From Cypionkella sinensis (GTDB lineage: Bacteria > Pseudomonadota > Alphaproteobacteria > Rhodobacterales > Rhodobacteraceae): a stretch of DNA of 64,000 bases. The position numbers and the translations under genes are program-made. The notes beneath the pieces were generated by a model. The model was not told the origin of the DNA, ran no database searches, and saw only the letters and a list, made by a program, of their open reading frames with translations. Positions 34,331 through 43,715 of the stretch are shown here, in pieces. Location: positions 62,001 to 126,000 of the forward strand of contig NZ_JBHRTO010000002.1 in NCBI RefSeq assembly GCF_042646385.1, read 5' to 3'. Each line of letters opens with the position of its first letter. The stretch's first letter is position 1.

Positions 34331-35599
34331 TCACAATGCGATTTCCTGCACAACACGTTGCAAGTGCTCCAGATTGGCCCCGGCCCCGTACCGCTCTCGC
34401 TTGATCTGGTGGCCAAGCAAATCCATGCGGATTCGTTCATCAACTCCGGCCGCCAGCATCCGATCTTCGAAGCTGTGGCGCAGCCCATAGAGTGTGTGCT
34501 TGTCAGTTTCGAGCAGATTGTTCTCGCGCAGATAGTCGTTGATCGTGTCGGACAGGACGCCGCGATCCGCATATCTGGGGAAGCCGTTGGGGAACTGCCG
34601 GAAGGCTTCCAAGCTGACGCCCACCAGCGGGATGATCCGTTCCGAACTATCGGTTTTCAGCTTCCGTCCAACTGGCTCGATCTTGATGTGCGGGATGTTG
34701 GCATCCAGCCTGATCTGGGCTGCACCAAGGCTCGCCCCTTCGCTTGGTCGGTATCCGGTGTTGATCATGCCGAGCAAAATGCAGCGGGCCTCGGCATTGA
34801 GGCCGTCCAACGCACCGGGGGCCAGCAGTTTTTCAGTTATCCATGCGCGCGAGAATGGCGGCCGAGTGACGGGCTTCCCCGGCTTGAACATCAACCGATC
34901 GGTATTGAATTTGATCGGGATGTCATTGGCAAAGGCGACATCCTTCAGGGTGCCCACCAGAAACATCAGGTCTTTGTTGGCGCTTCCCTCGTTCACCTTG
35001 CCCTCGACAACAAGCCCGGCCAGCCAGTTGCGGAAGGTCATCATGTCTGCGGTGGTGATCTCGGCCAATTCCAAGTTTCCGACTGCTTTGACGAAGCTCG
35101 CGATGGCCTTCTTGCGCGGATTTTCCCAACGGCGGATTTGTTCAGGGCTTTTGCCAGCGATCCTATCCCTGGAAATACCCCAGAAATCATCCAGCGCCTT
35201 CGTCACCGTGAGCTTGGGAGAAACGGCACCGCCAAGCAGCGCATCCGCCTCCTGCCGGTCGATCTTCCCGCTGGGCGTCACCACGCCTTCAACGCGCGCC
35301 AACACCTCGTCCAGTGGCAGCTTGGCAACTTCTGCGGCTTGCAGGTAGCGATACCCGCGCATCGCGGCAAGGTTCTTGGCTGCGGCCAGCTGCGCATCTG
35401 CATCAGCATCGGCACCAGCGAGCTTTGCCTCCCATGCCTCGATCATGTGATCCCAGATTGCGGGCGCTTTACGCATCGCCACCTGTTCGCTGTCGGTATG
35501 CAGGGAAATCCAAACATACTCGCGTTCCTCCACAGACACATACCTGCGGGGCACGCGCTTTCGGATGTGCAGGGTGGATTCGCGGCGAATAAACTTCAT
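34331..35599 (-). CDS. int: Tyrosine-type site-specific integrase
   Basis: Recombinase of 422 residues with a phage-integrase layout: an N-terminal arm-binding region, a SAM-like core-binding region (about 130-250), and the catalytic domain. Catalytic residues are Arg284 (TGYRPSE), a lysine near 314-316, Arg374 (YGLRHSF, with Tyr in place of the first His of the box), His397 (LLGH) and Tyr404 (RERYG). It is the only integrase in the island and lies 177 bp from the right attachment repeat. The tRNA-fMet fragment on its other side leaves its real target open: either the tam site or a tRNA gene. Confidence 0.93.
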   Translation of the reverse strand: MKFIRRESTLHIRKRVPRRYVSVEEREYVWISLHTDSEQVAMRKAPAIWDHMIEAWEAKLAGADADADAQLAAAKNLAAMRGYRYLQAAEVAKLPLDEVLARVEGVVTPSGKIDRQEADALLGGAVSPKLTVTKALDDFWGISRDRIAGKSPEQIRRWENPRKKAIASFVKAVGNLELAEITTADMMTFRNWLAGLVVEGKVNEGSANKDLMFLVGTLKDVAFANDIPIKFNTDRLMFKPGKPVTRPPFSRAWITEKLLAPGALDGLNAEARCILLGMINTGYRPSEGASLGAAQIRLDANIPHIKIEPVGRKLKTDSSERIIPLVGVSLEAFRQFPNGFPRYADRGVLSDTINDYLRENNLLETDKHTLYGLRHSFEDRMLAAGVDERIRMDLLGHQIKRERYGAGANLEHLQRVVQEIAL

Positions 35600-35651
35600 T
35601 TTGGCATCATGCGCGAAGTCGCCCTATGGCTGCAAGGGTGTGCTGTGATGA

Positions 35652-35665
35652 TAAATGTGCAGCAA
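35652..35665 (+). repeat. Candidate integrase arm-type site, right end
   Basis: TAAATGTGCAGCAA, identical to 15155-15168, followed by a further GAGCAGCAA. It lies between the integrase start and the right attachment repeat. Confidence 0.5.
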
Positions 35666-35775
35666 AATGAGCAGCAAACAGGGGATACTCGGGGAATATA
35701 GGCCGTTATCTAAGGTGAAAACTTGGGCTATATCGCTTTATTTCAAAGGTTTAGTAGGTTGAGGGCAGAAAAACG

Positions 35776-35810
35776 CCCGAAACCTTGCGTAGGTTTCGGG
35801 GTTCCAATCA
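35776..35810. repeat. Right attachment site (attR) of the genomic island
   Basis: Identical to 15068-15102 over 35 bp. It lies 13 bp beyond the ftsH stop, with the CCCGAAACCT/AGGTTTCGGG inverted core. Chromosomal sequence resumes at 35811 with the old 5' codons of tam. Confidence 0.9.
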
Positions 35811-35823
35811 TTTGAGCTTGCGC

Positions 35824-37737
35824 TCACGCAGAGGGCTCCGGCGCGGCGGGCGGTGCCGCTTTCGGCTTGCGCGCCCGGGTTTTCGGGATCGCGATCACAC
35901 CCGAGCCACCGCTTGGCCCATCGCCCATGCCATCGTCGGGCGTATCGGGCGCTTCACCGGCCAGCACCTTGCGGATTTCCTCACCCGTCAGGGTTTCGTA
36001 TTCCAGCAAACCCTTGGCGAGACGCTCGAACTCGTCCTCATAGTCGGTCAACACCTTCATCGCGCGCTCAAAGCCCTCGTCGATGATCTTCTTCACCTCG
36101 GCTTCGATCAGGGTTTTGGTCGCCGCCGACACGCTGAAGCCACCGGTGTTGCCCTCATAGCCCTGATGCGCCTCGGAATAGTCGATGTTGCCGATCTGGT
36201 CAGACATCCCCCAACGCATCACCATGGCGCGTGCCACTTGCGAGACGTTCTGAATGTCGCCGCTGGCACCCGAGGACACGCGGTCTTCGCCCCATTTCTT
36301 GATCTCGGCCGCTTTGCCCGCCATGCCCATGGCGATACGATCCTTCATCTGGTCCTTGTGCCAGCTGTGACGGTCCATTTCCGGCAGGCTCATCACCATG
36401 CCCAAGGCCCCGCCGCGCGGCATGATCGTGGCCTTGTAGACCGGATCGCATTTCGGCAGCTTCATGCCGACAATCGCATGGCCCGCCTCGTGATAGGCGG
36501 TCATTTCCTTGTCTTCGTCGGACATCACCATCGAGCGGCGTTCCGGCCCCATCATCACTTTGTCTTTGGCGTTCTCAAAATCGGTCATCGTCACAAACCG
36601 CCGCCCAACGCGGGCCGCCAGCAAGGCCGCCTCGTTGACAAGGTTTGCCAGATCAGCACCCGAAAACCCCGGCGTGCCGCGCGCGATCACCCGCAGGTCA
36701 ACATCGGGGCCAGACGGCACCTTGCGCGCATGCACCGACAGGATTTTCTCACGCCCGCGAATATCGGGGTTGGTGACGTGGATCTGGCGGTCAAACCGGC
36801 CGGGGCGCAGCAGCGCCGGGTCCAGCACATCGCGACGGTTGGTGGCGGCGACGATAATCACACCCTCGTTGGCGTCAAAACCGTCCATCTCGACCAGAAG
36901 CTGGTTCAAGGTCTGCTCGCGCTCATCATTGCCGCCGCCCATGCCGACGCCACGCGCCCGACCAACCGCGTCAATCTCGTCGATGAACACGATGCAGGGG
37001 GCGTTTTTCTTGGCCTGCTCAAACATGTCGCGCACGCGGCTTGCGCCAACGCCAACGAACATCTCAACGAAATCCGAGCCCGAGATGGTGAAGAACGGCA
37101 CCCCTGCCTCACCGGCAATCGCGCGCGCCAGCAATGTTTTACCGGTGCCCGGAGGGCCAACCAGCAAAGCACCTTTCGGAATCTTGCCGCCAAGGCGCGA
37201 GAATTTCTGCGGATTGCGCAGGAATTCAACGATCTCTTCCAGTTCTTCCTTGGCCTCATCAATGCCAGCCACGTCGTCAAACGTCACCCGGCCCTGCTTT
37301 TCGGTCAACAGCTTGGCGCGCGATTTGCCAAAGCCCATCGCGCCGCCCTTCCCGCCGCCTTGCATGCGGTTCATGAAGAAAATCCACACGCCGATCAGCA
37401 CGATGAACGGCAGCCAGACCGACATCAGCGACAGGATGCCGGATTGCTGTTGGCTTTTTGCCTCAACCACAACGCCCTTGGCCAGCAAACGATCGGTCAG
37501 CATCGGATCATTCGGCGCGATGGTGGCATAGGTCGAGCCATCCTTGCCCTTCACGATCACGCTTTCACCGTCGAGCTTGGCCGAGGCCACATCACCGGCG
37601 TCAACCCGCTGAATGAATTCAGAATACGGCACATTGGACGAAGCCGAGGTGCCAGCACCGCTGTTAAACATCTGAAAAAGCGCAAGGATCAGCAGAAAGA
37701 GGACGACCCAGAATGCAATGTTTCGTGCGTTACCCAC
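35824..37737 (-). CDS. ftsH: ATP-dependent zinc metalloprotease FtsH
   Basis: Inner-membrane AAA protease of 637 residues that degrades misfolded membrane proteins and short-lived regulators. Two transmembrane helices (about 6-24 and 104-122) flank a periplasmic segment. Walker A GPPGTGKT is at 194-201, Walker B IDEIDAVGR at 252-260, the second region of homology near 300-317, and the zinc motif HEAGH at 416-420. The C-terminal tail is Pro/Ala-rich. It lies downstream of tilS. A GTG overlapping its stop (35825-35827) is the old start of tam, now cut off by the island. Confidence 0.97.
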   Translation of the reverse strand: MGNARNIAFWVVLFLLILALFQMFNSGAGTSASSNVPYSEFIQRVDAGDVASAKLDGESVIVKGKDGSTYATIAPNDPMLTDRLLAKGVVVEAKSQQQSGILSLMSVWLPFIVLIGVWIFFMNRMQGGGKGGAMGFGKSRAKLLTEKQGRVTFDDVAGIDEAKEELEEIVEFLRNPQKFSRLGGKIPKGALLVGPPGTGKTLLARAIAGEAGVPFFTISGSDFVEMFVGVGASRVRDMFEQAKKNAPCIVFIDEIDAVGRARGVGMGGGNDEREQTLNQLLVEMDGFDANEGVIIVAATNRRDVLDPALLRPGRFDRQIHVTNPDIRGREKILSVHARKVPSGPDVDLRVIARGTPGFSGADLANLVNEAALLAARVGRRFVTMTDFENAKDKVMMGPERRSMVMSDEDKEMTAYHEAGHAIVGMKLPKCDPVYKATIMPRGGALGMVMSLPEMDRHSWHKDQMKDRIAMGMAGKAAEIKKWGEDRVSSGASGDIQNVSQVARAMVMRWGMSDQIGNIDYSEAHQGYEGNTGGFSVSAATKTLIEAEVKKIIDEGFERAMKVLTDYEDEFERLAKGLLEYETLTGEEIRKVLAGEAPDTPDDGMGDGPSGGSGVIAIPKTRARKPKAAPPAAPEPSA

Positions 37738-37821
37738 GAACTTCTCCGTTTGATTGGCCGGGAGGCCCGTTTGGGGCCATATTTGGCGATTGTCCTTAAG
37801 ATAGAGATAAGTCTGCCGGGT

Positions 37822-39051
37822 TCAATGCGATAAGACAAAGGAAGCGAAGCTGGCGCTGCAATTTGCGCACCAACCATTGGAAAATCCAGCACAGGGTGCG
37901 GCAATAAGCGTCTGTCCTTGCCAGATCGCGGGCGTCACCAGCAGGGCCTCGCGCGGCAAGCCCGTGTCGCGCCAATCCTTGATCTGCCGCAAGCCATCGG
38001 CCCCCAATGCGCGGATGGTCAGATCGGGCGCGTGGGGGCCGGAAAGCTGCCAGCGGCCATCCCAAGTCTGATAGGTTGCACAAATCTGGCCACGCTGCGC
38101 CCGCGCCTCACGCTGCACCGTGATGGTGCTGGCGGTGCTGCGAAATCGCACACCACCCAGCGTCGTATCGCCGCCACGCCCCATCACCTGCATAAGGTTC
38201 GCCAGTGCCGCCTCGCGCGGCGGATAGTTGGCCCCAGAGATCCAGCGCAGCGCAGCGATCAACAGGCGACGCTTGATTTCGGCTGGCAAAACCTCAAACC
38301 CAGCCCGCGGGATCATCAGACTGCCCGCTGCGGTTTCCGTGACACTCTGCACCGCCGTGCCAAGCTGCCCCAGTAAAGCCTGCCGCGCGGTTTCCAGATG
38401 ATCGCTGACCGCAGCCAGACCCTGCGCCGTGATGCCCAAAGATCCAAGCTGCGCCAAGGCCTTGCGTGCCTTGACACGGGTGTAATGCGTGTCGTCATTG
38501 GTCGGATCATCGGCCCAAACCACACCATTGCGGCGCAGATAGCTGCGCAGATCGGCCCGCGTTACGCCTAACAAGGGTCGGTCAAAGCGGACACCACCCT
38601 GCATCCAGTGCCGCCGCATCCCTGACAGCCCATCAATGCCCGCCTGCCGCGCCAGCCCAATCAGAAACGTCTCGGCCTGATCATCGGCGGTATGCCCCAC
38701 CGCCACGCGCGACAGCCCGCGCGCCTGCGCCCAATCCGCCGCAATCAGGTAGCGCGCCTGCCGCGCCGCATCCATCAAATTGCCCGCAGCCTCGCCGCGC
38801 GTCCAACGGCTAATCTGATGCGCAATCCCCCGCGCGCCACAATAGGCGGCAACCATCTCTGCCTCGGCCCGCGCGGCCGCGCGCAAGCCGTGGTCAATCG
38901 TCAGAACCTCCAGCCGCTGCCCCACCGCCGCCCGGTGCAACAGATCAAGCAGTGCCATCGAATCGCCGCCGCCAGAAACCATGATGCCGAGGGCAGAACC
39001 CTCGGCACAATATCGCGCGGCAATCTCCAGCAGAGGCGCGTCTACTGACAC
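37822..39051 (-). CDS. tilS: tRNA(Ile)-lysidine synthase
   Basis: Enzyme of 409 residues that converts C34 of tRNA-Ile(CAU) to lysidine with ATP and lysine, needed to read AUA. The PP-loop SGGGDS is at residues 26-31. The N-terminal ATP pyrophosphatase domain is followed by TilS-specific domains ending in an arginine-rich segment. It overlaps the cpoB stop by 10 bp and is followed 84 bp later by ftsH, an order common in alphaproteobacteria. Confidence 0.95.
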   Translation of the reverse strand: MSVDAPLLEIAARYCAEGSALGIMVSGGGDSMALLDLLHRAAVGQRLEVLTIDHGLRAAARAEAEMVAAYCGARGIAHQISRWTRGEAAGNLMDAARQARYLIAADWAQARGLSRVAVGHTADDQAETFLIGLARQAGIDGLSGMRRHWMQGGVRFDRPLLGVTRADLRSYLRRNGVVWADDPTNDDTHYTRVKARKALAQLGSLGITAQGLAAVSDHLETARQALLGQLGTAVQSVTETAAGSLMIPRAGFEVLPAEIKRRLLIAALRWISGANYPPREAALANLMQVMGRGGDTTLGGVRFRSTASTITVQREARAQRGQICATYQTWDGRWQLSGPHAPDLTIRALGADGLRQIKDWRDTGLPREALLVTPAIWQGQTLIAAPCAGFSNGWCANCSASFASFVLSH

Positions 39052-39881
39052 CCCAGCCCCTGCATCGAGACCTGCGCATTGGTGGCGTGAATGGTGCCGG
39101 GAAAGCGGTTGCCAACCTCGGCCAAGGTCACGCAGGCATCCGGGGTTTGCCCCAAAGTGCCCAAAGCCTGCCCCAGTTTCAGCAACGACTCAGCCGCAAA
39201 AGGCCCGTCGGGTTTACCCGAAAACGCCTCAAGATAGGCCCGCGCCGAATTGGCAGTATCGCCCAGCTTGGCCAAAGCCTCGCCGCGGTTGAAATTGGCT
39301 TCCTCACTCAGCGGGCTGCCAGGATAGGATTGCGTAAAGGTCGCAAAGAGGTCCGCGGCGGCGCGAAAGTCACCTTGACCGAGCACCCCCTTAGCCCGGT
39401 CGAAATCGTTCTTCTCACCCATTGCCAATTCCGGTGCATCCGCCGCCGGAGCCGTGGTCGTATCCGAAGCAGCCGGGGCCGTCGCCGCAGGTGCTGCCGC
39501 GGCCGTATCACCGCCGCCCAGAACCGGGGTTTCGGGGATATTCGACGGGTCACACCCCTCGGTCGCCTCGCACAGCCGGAATTCGATATCACCAATCCGG
39601 TTGGTGCCATCGCTGACCACCCGGTTGACCTTCAGCTCGATTTCCTCGGTCTTGGCGGTGATCCGGGTCAGCGCCGCCTCGATTGCATCCATCCGCTGCA
39701 AGGCATCGCCGCCCGCAACCCCAGTGGAAGCCGCACCTGACTGAACCAACTCGGCCTTCAAGCCATTGAAGTCTGCCGACAACTTGGCCAGTTCGGCCTG
39801 AAGATCGGCAAGGGTTTGCGCCTTGTCCTGCGCAAAGGCAGGAGAGGCAAGCAAAGCGGCACTCAGCAGCAGCCAACGCAT
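39042..39881 (-). CDS. cpoB: Tol-Pal associated periplasmic protein CpoB/YbgF
   Basis: Periplasmic protein of 279 residues that links outer-membrane constriction by Tol-Pal with peptidoglycan synthesis. It has a signal peptide (MRWLLLSAALLASPAFA, cleavage near residue 17), an N-terminal coiled coil (about 20-95), a linker rich in Ala, Thr and Pro (about 115-155), and TPR repeats from about 160 with SYPGSPLSEEANF and the last repeat ending VSMQGLGCQ. It lies after pal in the operon. Confidence 0.92.
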   Translation of the reverse strand: MRWLLLSAALLASPAFAQDKAQTLADLQAELAKLSADFNGLKAELVQSGAASTGVAGGDALQRMDAIEAALTRITAKTEEIELKVNRVVSDGTNRIGDIEFRLCEATEGCDPSNIPETPVLGGGDTAAAAPAATAPAASDTTTAPAADAPELAMGEKNDFDRAKGVLGQGDFRAAADLFATFTQSYPGSPLSEEANFNRGEALAKLGDTANSARAYLEAFSGKPDGPFAAESLLKLGQALGTLGQTPDACVTLAEVGNRFPGTIHATNAQVSMQGLGCQ

Positions 39882-39947
39882 CTGATCAGTCTCCGTCTTT
39901 CGAAAATGGGGGCCGCGCCAGCAGCCCCCGTAAATCTTGGGTCAGGC

Positions 39948-40478
39948 TTACGCGCCTGCGCCCATCGACAGCACCGTCACAGCGCGACGGTTTTTCGAAT
40001 AGCACGCCTCATCCGAGCACACTTCAATCGGGCGTTCCTTGCCGTAGGAAATCGTGCGCATCCGGCTAGGTTTCACGCCTTGGCTGATCAGGAAATCCTG
40101 CACCGAAGCCGCACGACGCGCGCCAAGGGCAAGGTTGTATTCGCGCGTGCCCTGCTCATCGGCATGGCCTTCGATGATGATCGCGTAATCGGCGTTGGTC
40201 GCAAGCCAAGCCGCCTGCCCTGCCAGAATGCCGCGTGCTTCCGGCGTCAGCGTCGATTGGTCCACCGGGAACAACACGCGGTCGCCAACCGATTGGTTGA
40301 AATAGGCGATCGAGCGCGGATCAGACGGATCACCCAGACCGCCAGTGTTGATGCCGCCAACGCCCGCACCATTGTTCGCGCCATTGGCACCGTTGCCATT
40401 CTTGTAGCGGTCGGGGTTGTTACAGGCGGCCAGACCAAGGGCGGCGACGATCAGAAGGGCTTTGGGAAGCAGGGTCAT
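39948..40478 (-). CDS. pal: Peptidoglycan-associated lipoprotein Pal
   Basis: Outer-membrane lipoprotein of 176 residues. The signal sequence ends in lipobox LAAC with the acylated Cys19, followed by a Gly/Asn-rich linker and a C-terminal OmpA-like domain. The peptidoglycan-binding text IIEGHADEQGTREYNLALG is near residue 100. It partners TolB and TolA during envelope constriction and lies between tolB and cpoB. Confidence 0.96.
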   Translation of the reverse strand: MTLLPKALLIVAALGLAACNNPDRYKNGNGANGANNGAGVGGINTGGLGDPSDPRSIAYFNQSVGDRVLFPVDQSTLTPEARGILAGQAAWLATNADYAIIIEGHADEQGTREYNLALGARRAASVQDFLISQGVKPSRMRTISYGKERPIEVCSDEACYSKNRRAVTVLSMGAGA

Positions 40479-40528
40479 CAGGATTATCCTTTTCTTATGG
40501 GCTCGATTGCGCCCGTTATATCAGCTTT

Positions 40529-40553
40529 GCGCCGCCATGGGAATCGGCGGCGC
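40529..40553 (-). terminator. GC-rich hairpin between tolB and pal
   Basis: GCGCCGCC and GGCGGCGC form a perfect 8-bp stem with a 9-nt loop in the 96-bp gap. There is no T-run on either side, so it is more likely a transcript-processing or attenuating hairpin than a full terminator. Confidence 0.45.
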
Positions 40554-40574
40554 TACAAGATTTGTGGCAGCCTA

Positions 40575-41891
40575 TTACGGCAGCATCGGCGACCAGTTCG
40601 GGTCAGACGCCGGGCCGTCGGTCGGAACCGCCTTCAGGTTGCGCCCTGACACATCAACCGACATCAGCCCCGCCTGACCGCCCGCGCCCGCGCCTTCGCG
40701 GGTGAACATGATCACCCGGCCATTCGGGGCCCAGGTCGGGCCTTCATCCAAGAACGACGCGGTCAGCAGGCGTTCCTCGGTGCCATCGGTCAGCATCGCG
40801 CCAATATGGAAGCGGCCCTCGTTCTGCTTGGTAAAGGCGATCATATCGCCGCGCGGGCTCCACACCGGGGTGGAATAGCGCCCCTTGCCTGCGGAAATCC
40901 GCACGCCTTCGCCGCCGCCTGCGCCCATGATGTAAATCTGCTGCGTGCCCGAGCGGTCGGACTCAAACACGATCTTGCTGCCATCTGGGCTAAAGCTGGG
41001 CGAGGTTTCAATCGACGGCGAATTGGTCAATTGCGTCATCGCACCCGAATTGATGTCCATCGAGTAAATGTCCGAATTGCCGCCCTTTTCCAGACTGAAC
41101 ACCACGGTGTTGCCGTCGGGACTGAAGCGCGGCGCGAAGGTCATCGTGCCGGGCACTTCGCCCAGATTGCGGGTTTTCAGATTGCCGACGTTCATCACAT
41201 AGATCGCCGGGAAACCCGATGCGTAAGAGGTGAACAAAATCCGGTCGCCGGTGGGAGAGAACCGCGGCGCCAGCACGATGCTGCTGCTGTCGGTCAGATA
41301 TTTCACATTCGCACCGTCGTAATCCATCACGCCCAAACGCTTCTGGCGTTGGTTTTTCGGGCCACTTTCGGCGACATAGACCACGCGGCTGTCGAAATAC
41401 GGCCCCTCGCCGGTGATCCGGCTGTAGACCGCATCCGCCACCTTATGCGCCATCCGCCGCCAGCTAGCCGGGGTGCCTGCGAATTGCAGCCCTTCGCCGA
41501 GCGGCTGCCCCGATGCCACGTCAAACAGGCGGAACTTAACCACAATCCGGTCGCCCCCCGCCTGCACCGCCCCAGTGATCAGGGCCTGGGTGTTGATCGC
41601 CTGCCAATCCGGGTAGGAAATCGGCGCGTCAAAAGAGGTGACATTGCTGATATAGGCGTCTTTCGGCGTCTCGATGAACAACCCCGTCCCCGCCAGATCC
41701 GCCGCCACCACGCGCGAAATATCGCGGGCATAATCACCAGCGCCGCCTTCGTCGATGAAATCCGGCACCGCGAAAGGCATCGGCTCGATCACCGGAGAGT
41801 TGATGTCGATGGTGATTTCGGCCTGCGCCGCTGTGGTCAGGCTGAAAAGCCCGATCAGCAGGGCAGCGGTCAGAGATTTGAATGGGCGCAT
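40575..41891 (-). CDS. tolB: Tol-Pal translocation protein TolB
   Basis: Periplasmic protein of 438 residues. A signal peptide (MRPFKSLTAALLIGLFSLTT, ending AQA) is followed by the TolB N-terminal domain and a six-bladed beta propeller (about 200-430) with repeated PRFSPDGN/PSFSPDGS-type motifs. It contacts Pal and TolA. The ATG at 41891 gives the proper signal peptide; the in-frame extension to 42050 does not. It lies 107 bp after tolA. Confidence 0.95.
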   Translation of the reverse strand: MRPFKSLTAALLIGLFSLTTAAQAEITIDINSPVIEPMPFAVPDFIDEGGAGDYARDISRVVAADLAGTGLFIETPKDAYISNVTSFDAPISYPDWQAINTQALITGAVQAGGDRIVVKFRLFDVASGQPLGEGLQFAGTPASWRRMAHKVADAVYSRITGEGPYFDSRVVYVAESGPKNQRQKRLGVMDYDGANVKYLTDSSSIVLAPRFSPTGDRILFTSYASGFPAIYVMNVGNLKTRNLGEVPGTMTFAPRFSPDGNTVVFSLEKGGNSDIYSMDINSGAMTQLTNSPSIETSPSFSPDGSKIVFESDRSGTQQIYIMGAGGGEGVRISAGKGRYSTPVWSPRGDMIAFTKQNEGRFHIGAMLTDGTEERLLTASFLDEGPTWAPNGRVIMFTREGAGAGGQAGLMSVDVSGRNLKAVPTDGPASDPNWSPMLP

Positions 41892-41998
41892 ATTGTCCTC
41901 GTTTTTCAAGGGCGATTTTTGTGGCGAATACGTTGGCCTGCTCTGGCCTTCGGAATGTATGGTTTTAGGGCGGGTTTTGCAGGGGAAAGATATGAAAC

Positions 41999-43243
41999 TC
42001 ATCTCAGCCTCATACCGCTGGCGTCGAAGTTCAGGTTCATCACGTTCCACTCGCTATATTTGGCGGGGTCCAGATCGTAGCCCGCCTTGCCGCCACAGCC
42101 CTTGACGCCGCGGATCACGGCGCGGCGGGCGGCTTCGAACGCTTGCGCCGCTGCGGCATCGTCACCGCCCGAGAAGGTGGTCATGGTGATGCCGTTGCTG
42201 TCGGGCGTGCCGTCTTCCTTCATCTCGACCCGCAGCGTCAGCTTGATGCGCTGCGCCGCCGTCGAAAGCGTGCCGATGTTCCAGCATTGGTTGATCGCCA
42301 CCCGCAGGCCTTCCTTCTCGCCTGCCGTCATCGGCGGGCCTTCGGGAATATCGGTCTGGCCACCATCCTGCGCCGGGGCGTCGGTCGCGGCATCGGCGAG
42401 TGCGGCCTCAAGCGCTGCCTTGTCGGCGGCTTCGGCATCGGCCTTGGCCTGCGCATCGGCTTTCGCCTTGGCCTCTTTGGCGGCTTTCGCATCGGCTTTG
42501 GCCTGTGCGTCAGCCTTGGCCTTTGCATCCTTCGCCGCTTGCTCGTCAATCGCCACCTGCGGGTCTTCCGTAGGCGTCTCGACGACAGGCTTATCGGGCC
42601 GCGTCTGCGGGCGACGGCTAGAAGTTGGCGCGAGTTCCGGCGCGTCTTCCACCACGGCATCAGGGGCGGTCTGCGCGGCCGATTCCTGCGGGGCGGCGGC
42701 GGGTTTGTTTTCTTCCACCGGCGGCTGATCGGTCGGCTGGTCCGTCACCTCGGGCGAGGGCGTATCGGCCTCAACTGGCGTGTCCACCGTCTGCTCGACC
42801 GGCGTGTCGGTGATGCGCTTGGCGGGCCGGGGTTTGGGCTTTTTGTCAATCGTCGGCACCGGGATCGGCTGTTCTTCCTCGGCGATCGGGGCCACGGCAG
42901 GCGGAGCCTCATTCGGCTGCGGATTATCCGCCACAGGAATATCCGGGCTGGGCTGCGCAGGCGCAGTTTCGGCAGGCGCTGCGGCCTCGGGCTCTACCGG
43001 TGGCGGCGCTTCCACTTGCGGCTTGGGGCGCGTGGCGGGCTTCACCTCGGGCACCTCCGCGGGCGGCTTTTCCGATTTCGCCGCCGCGTCCTGCATGGCT
43101 TTCAGATCGGATTCCGACACCATCGACACCTGCACGGAATCCGGCGGCGGCAGTTCACGCGGCGCAAACAGCCAATCGCCCAGGACGACCCAGGTGATCA
43201 CAGCCGCATGGCCCACGCCGGAAAGGATCTGGCTTTTGTCCAT
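41999..43243 (-). CDS. tolA: Cell envelope protein TolA-like
   Basis: Protein of 414 residues with one N-terminal transmembrane helix (about 10-27), a long Pro/Glu/Ala-rich stretch (about 60-210), and an Ala/Lys/Asp coiled helix (about 225-290) made of AKADAQAKADAKAAKE-type repeats. A C-terminal TonB/TolA-like domain (about 310-414) starts MTAGEKEGLRVAINQCW. It spans the periplasm and couples TolQR energy to TolB-Pal. It sits 6 bp after the tolR stop. The repetitive middle makes it hard to identify by homology, but the order fixes the call. Confidence 0.9.
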   Translation of the reverse strand: MDKSQILSGVGHAAVITWVVLGDWLFAPRELPPPDSVQVSMVSESDLKAMQDAAAKSEKPPAEVPEVKPATRPKPQVEAPPPVEPEAAAPAETAPAQPSPDIPVADNPQPNEAPPAVAPIAEEEQPIPVPTIDKKPKPRPAKRITDTPVEQTVDTPVEADTPSPEVTDQPTDQPPVEENKPAAAPQESAAQTAPDAVVEDAPELAPTSSRRPQTRPDKPVVETPTEDPQVAIDEQAAKDAKAKADAQAKADAKAAKEAKAKADAQAKADAEAADKAALEAALADAATDAPAQDGGQTDIPEGPPMTAGEKEGLRVAINQCWNIGTLSTAAQRIKLTLRVEMKEDGTPDSNGITMTTFSGGDDAAAAQAFEAARRAVIRGVKGCGGKAGYDLDPAKYSEWNVMNLNFDASGMRLR

Positions 43244-43249
43244 CGCGCG

Positions 43250-43714
43250 TCAGTTGCCGTCCATCTTCGGCCCGCCTGCATCAGTCACTAGCCCGATGTT
43301 GCTGAACCCGCCCGCCGACAGCGCACCCATCACCTCCGCCACGCGCGTATAGGGCAGCGTGCCATCGGCGCGCAGGAAGATCTTGTCAGATTTGCGTTGC
43401 GAGGCAATGGCTTGCAGCTTGGGGATCAACTGCGCCTCATCAACAGCCGAGGTCTGGATCATCACCAGACCATCCGCCGTCAGCGACACCGTCAGTGGCT
43501 CCTCCTGCTCGGTCGGCAGGCTGGCCGCCGCCGTCTTCGGCAGTTCCAGCGGCACGCCCACGGTCAGCATCGGCGCTGTCACCATGAAGATGATCAGCAG
43601 CACCAGCATCACATCCACAAACGGCGTGATGTTGATATCGGCCATCGCCGCCGACGAACCCCGCCTGCGCCTGCGCCCGCCGCCACCGGATTTCTTGACA
43701 ACCCCCGCGCCCAT
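43250..43714 (-). CDS. tolR: Tol-Pal proton channel subunit TolR
   Basis: ExbD/TolR family protein of 154 residues with a basic Gly/Arg-rich N-terminus, one transmembrane helix (about 30-48) holding the proton-path Asp34 (NITPFVDVMLVLL), and a periplasmic domain with ILRADGTLPY-like text (FLRADGTLPYTRV). It works with TolQ as the proton-driven motor. The ATG at 43714 is 2 bp from the tolQ stop; a longer in-frame start (43771) would lie within tolQ. Confidence 0.95.
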   Translation of the reverse strand: MGAGVVKKSGGGGRRRRRGSSAAMADINITPFVDVMLVLLIIFMVTAPMLTVGVPLELPKTAAASLPTEQEEPLTVSLTADGLVMIQTSAVDEAQLIPKLQAIASQRKSDKIFLRADGTLPYTRVAEVMGALSAGGFSNIGLVTDAGGPKMDGN

Positions 43715-43715
43715 C

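Larger units (their letters stand above)
15068..35810. mobile_element. Genomic island of about 20.7 kb inserted in tam
   Basis: Bounded by identical 35-bp direct repeats, with a tyrosine integrase gene (34331-35599) near the right end and shared 14-bp candidate arm sites just inside both ends. Cargo is a four-gene restriction-like cassette, IS remnants, prophage remnants and an IetAS-type pair. Several cargo genes are visibly more AT-rich than the flanks, notably 22000-25330. No conjugation or replication genes were recognised, so it is likely a non-self-mobile integrative element or a composite of several. Confidence 0.88.

Noticed and set aside
35785..37833. Plus-strand open frame of 682 codons
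   Set aside because: Antisense to ftsH over its whole length; composition is His/Arg-rich with no recognisable motif.
42400..42560. Tandem repeat block, possible CRISPR or VNTR
   Set aside because: The repetition is codon-level Ala/Lys/Asp repeats of the TolA helix, in frame, with no spacers.
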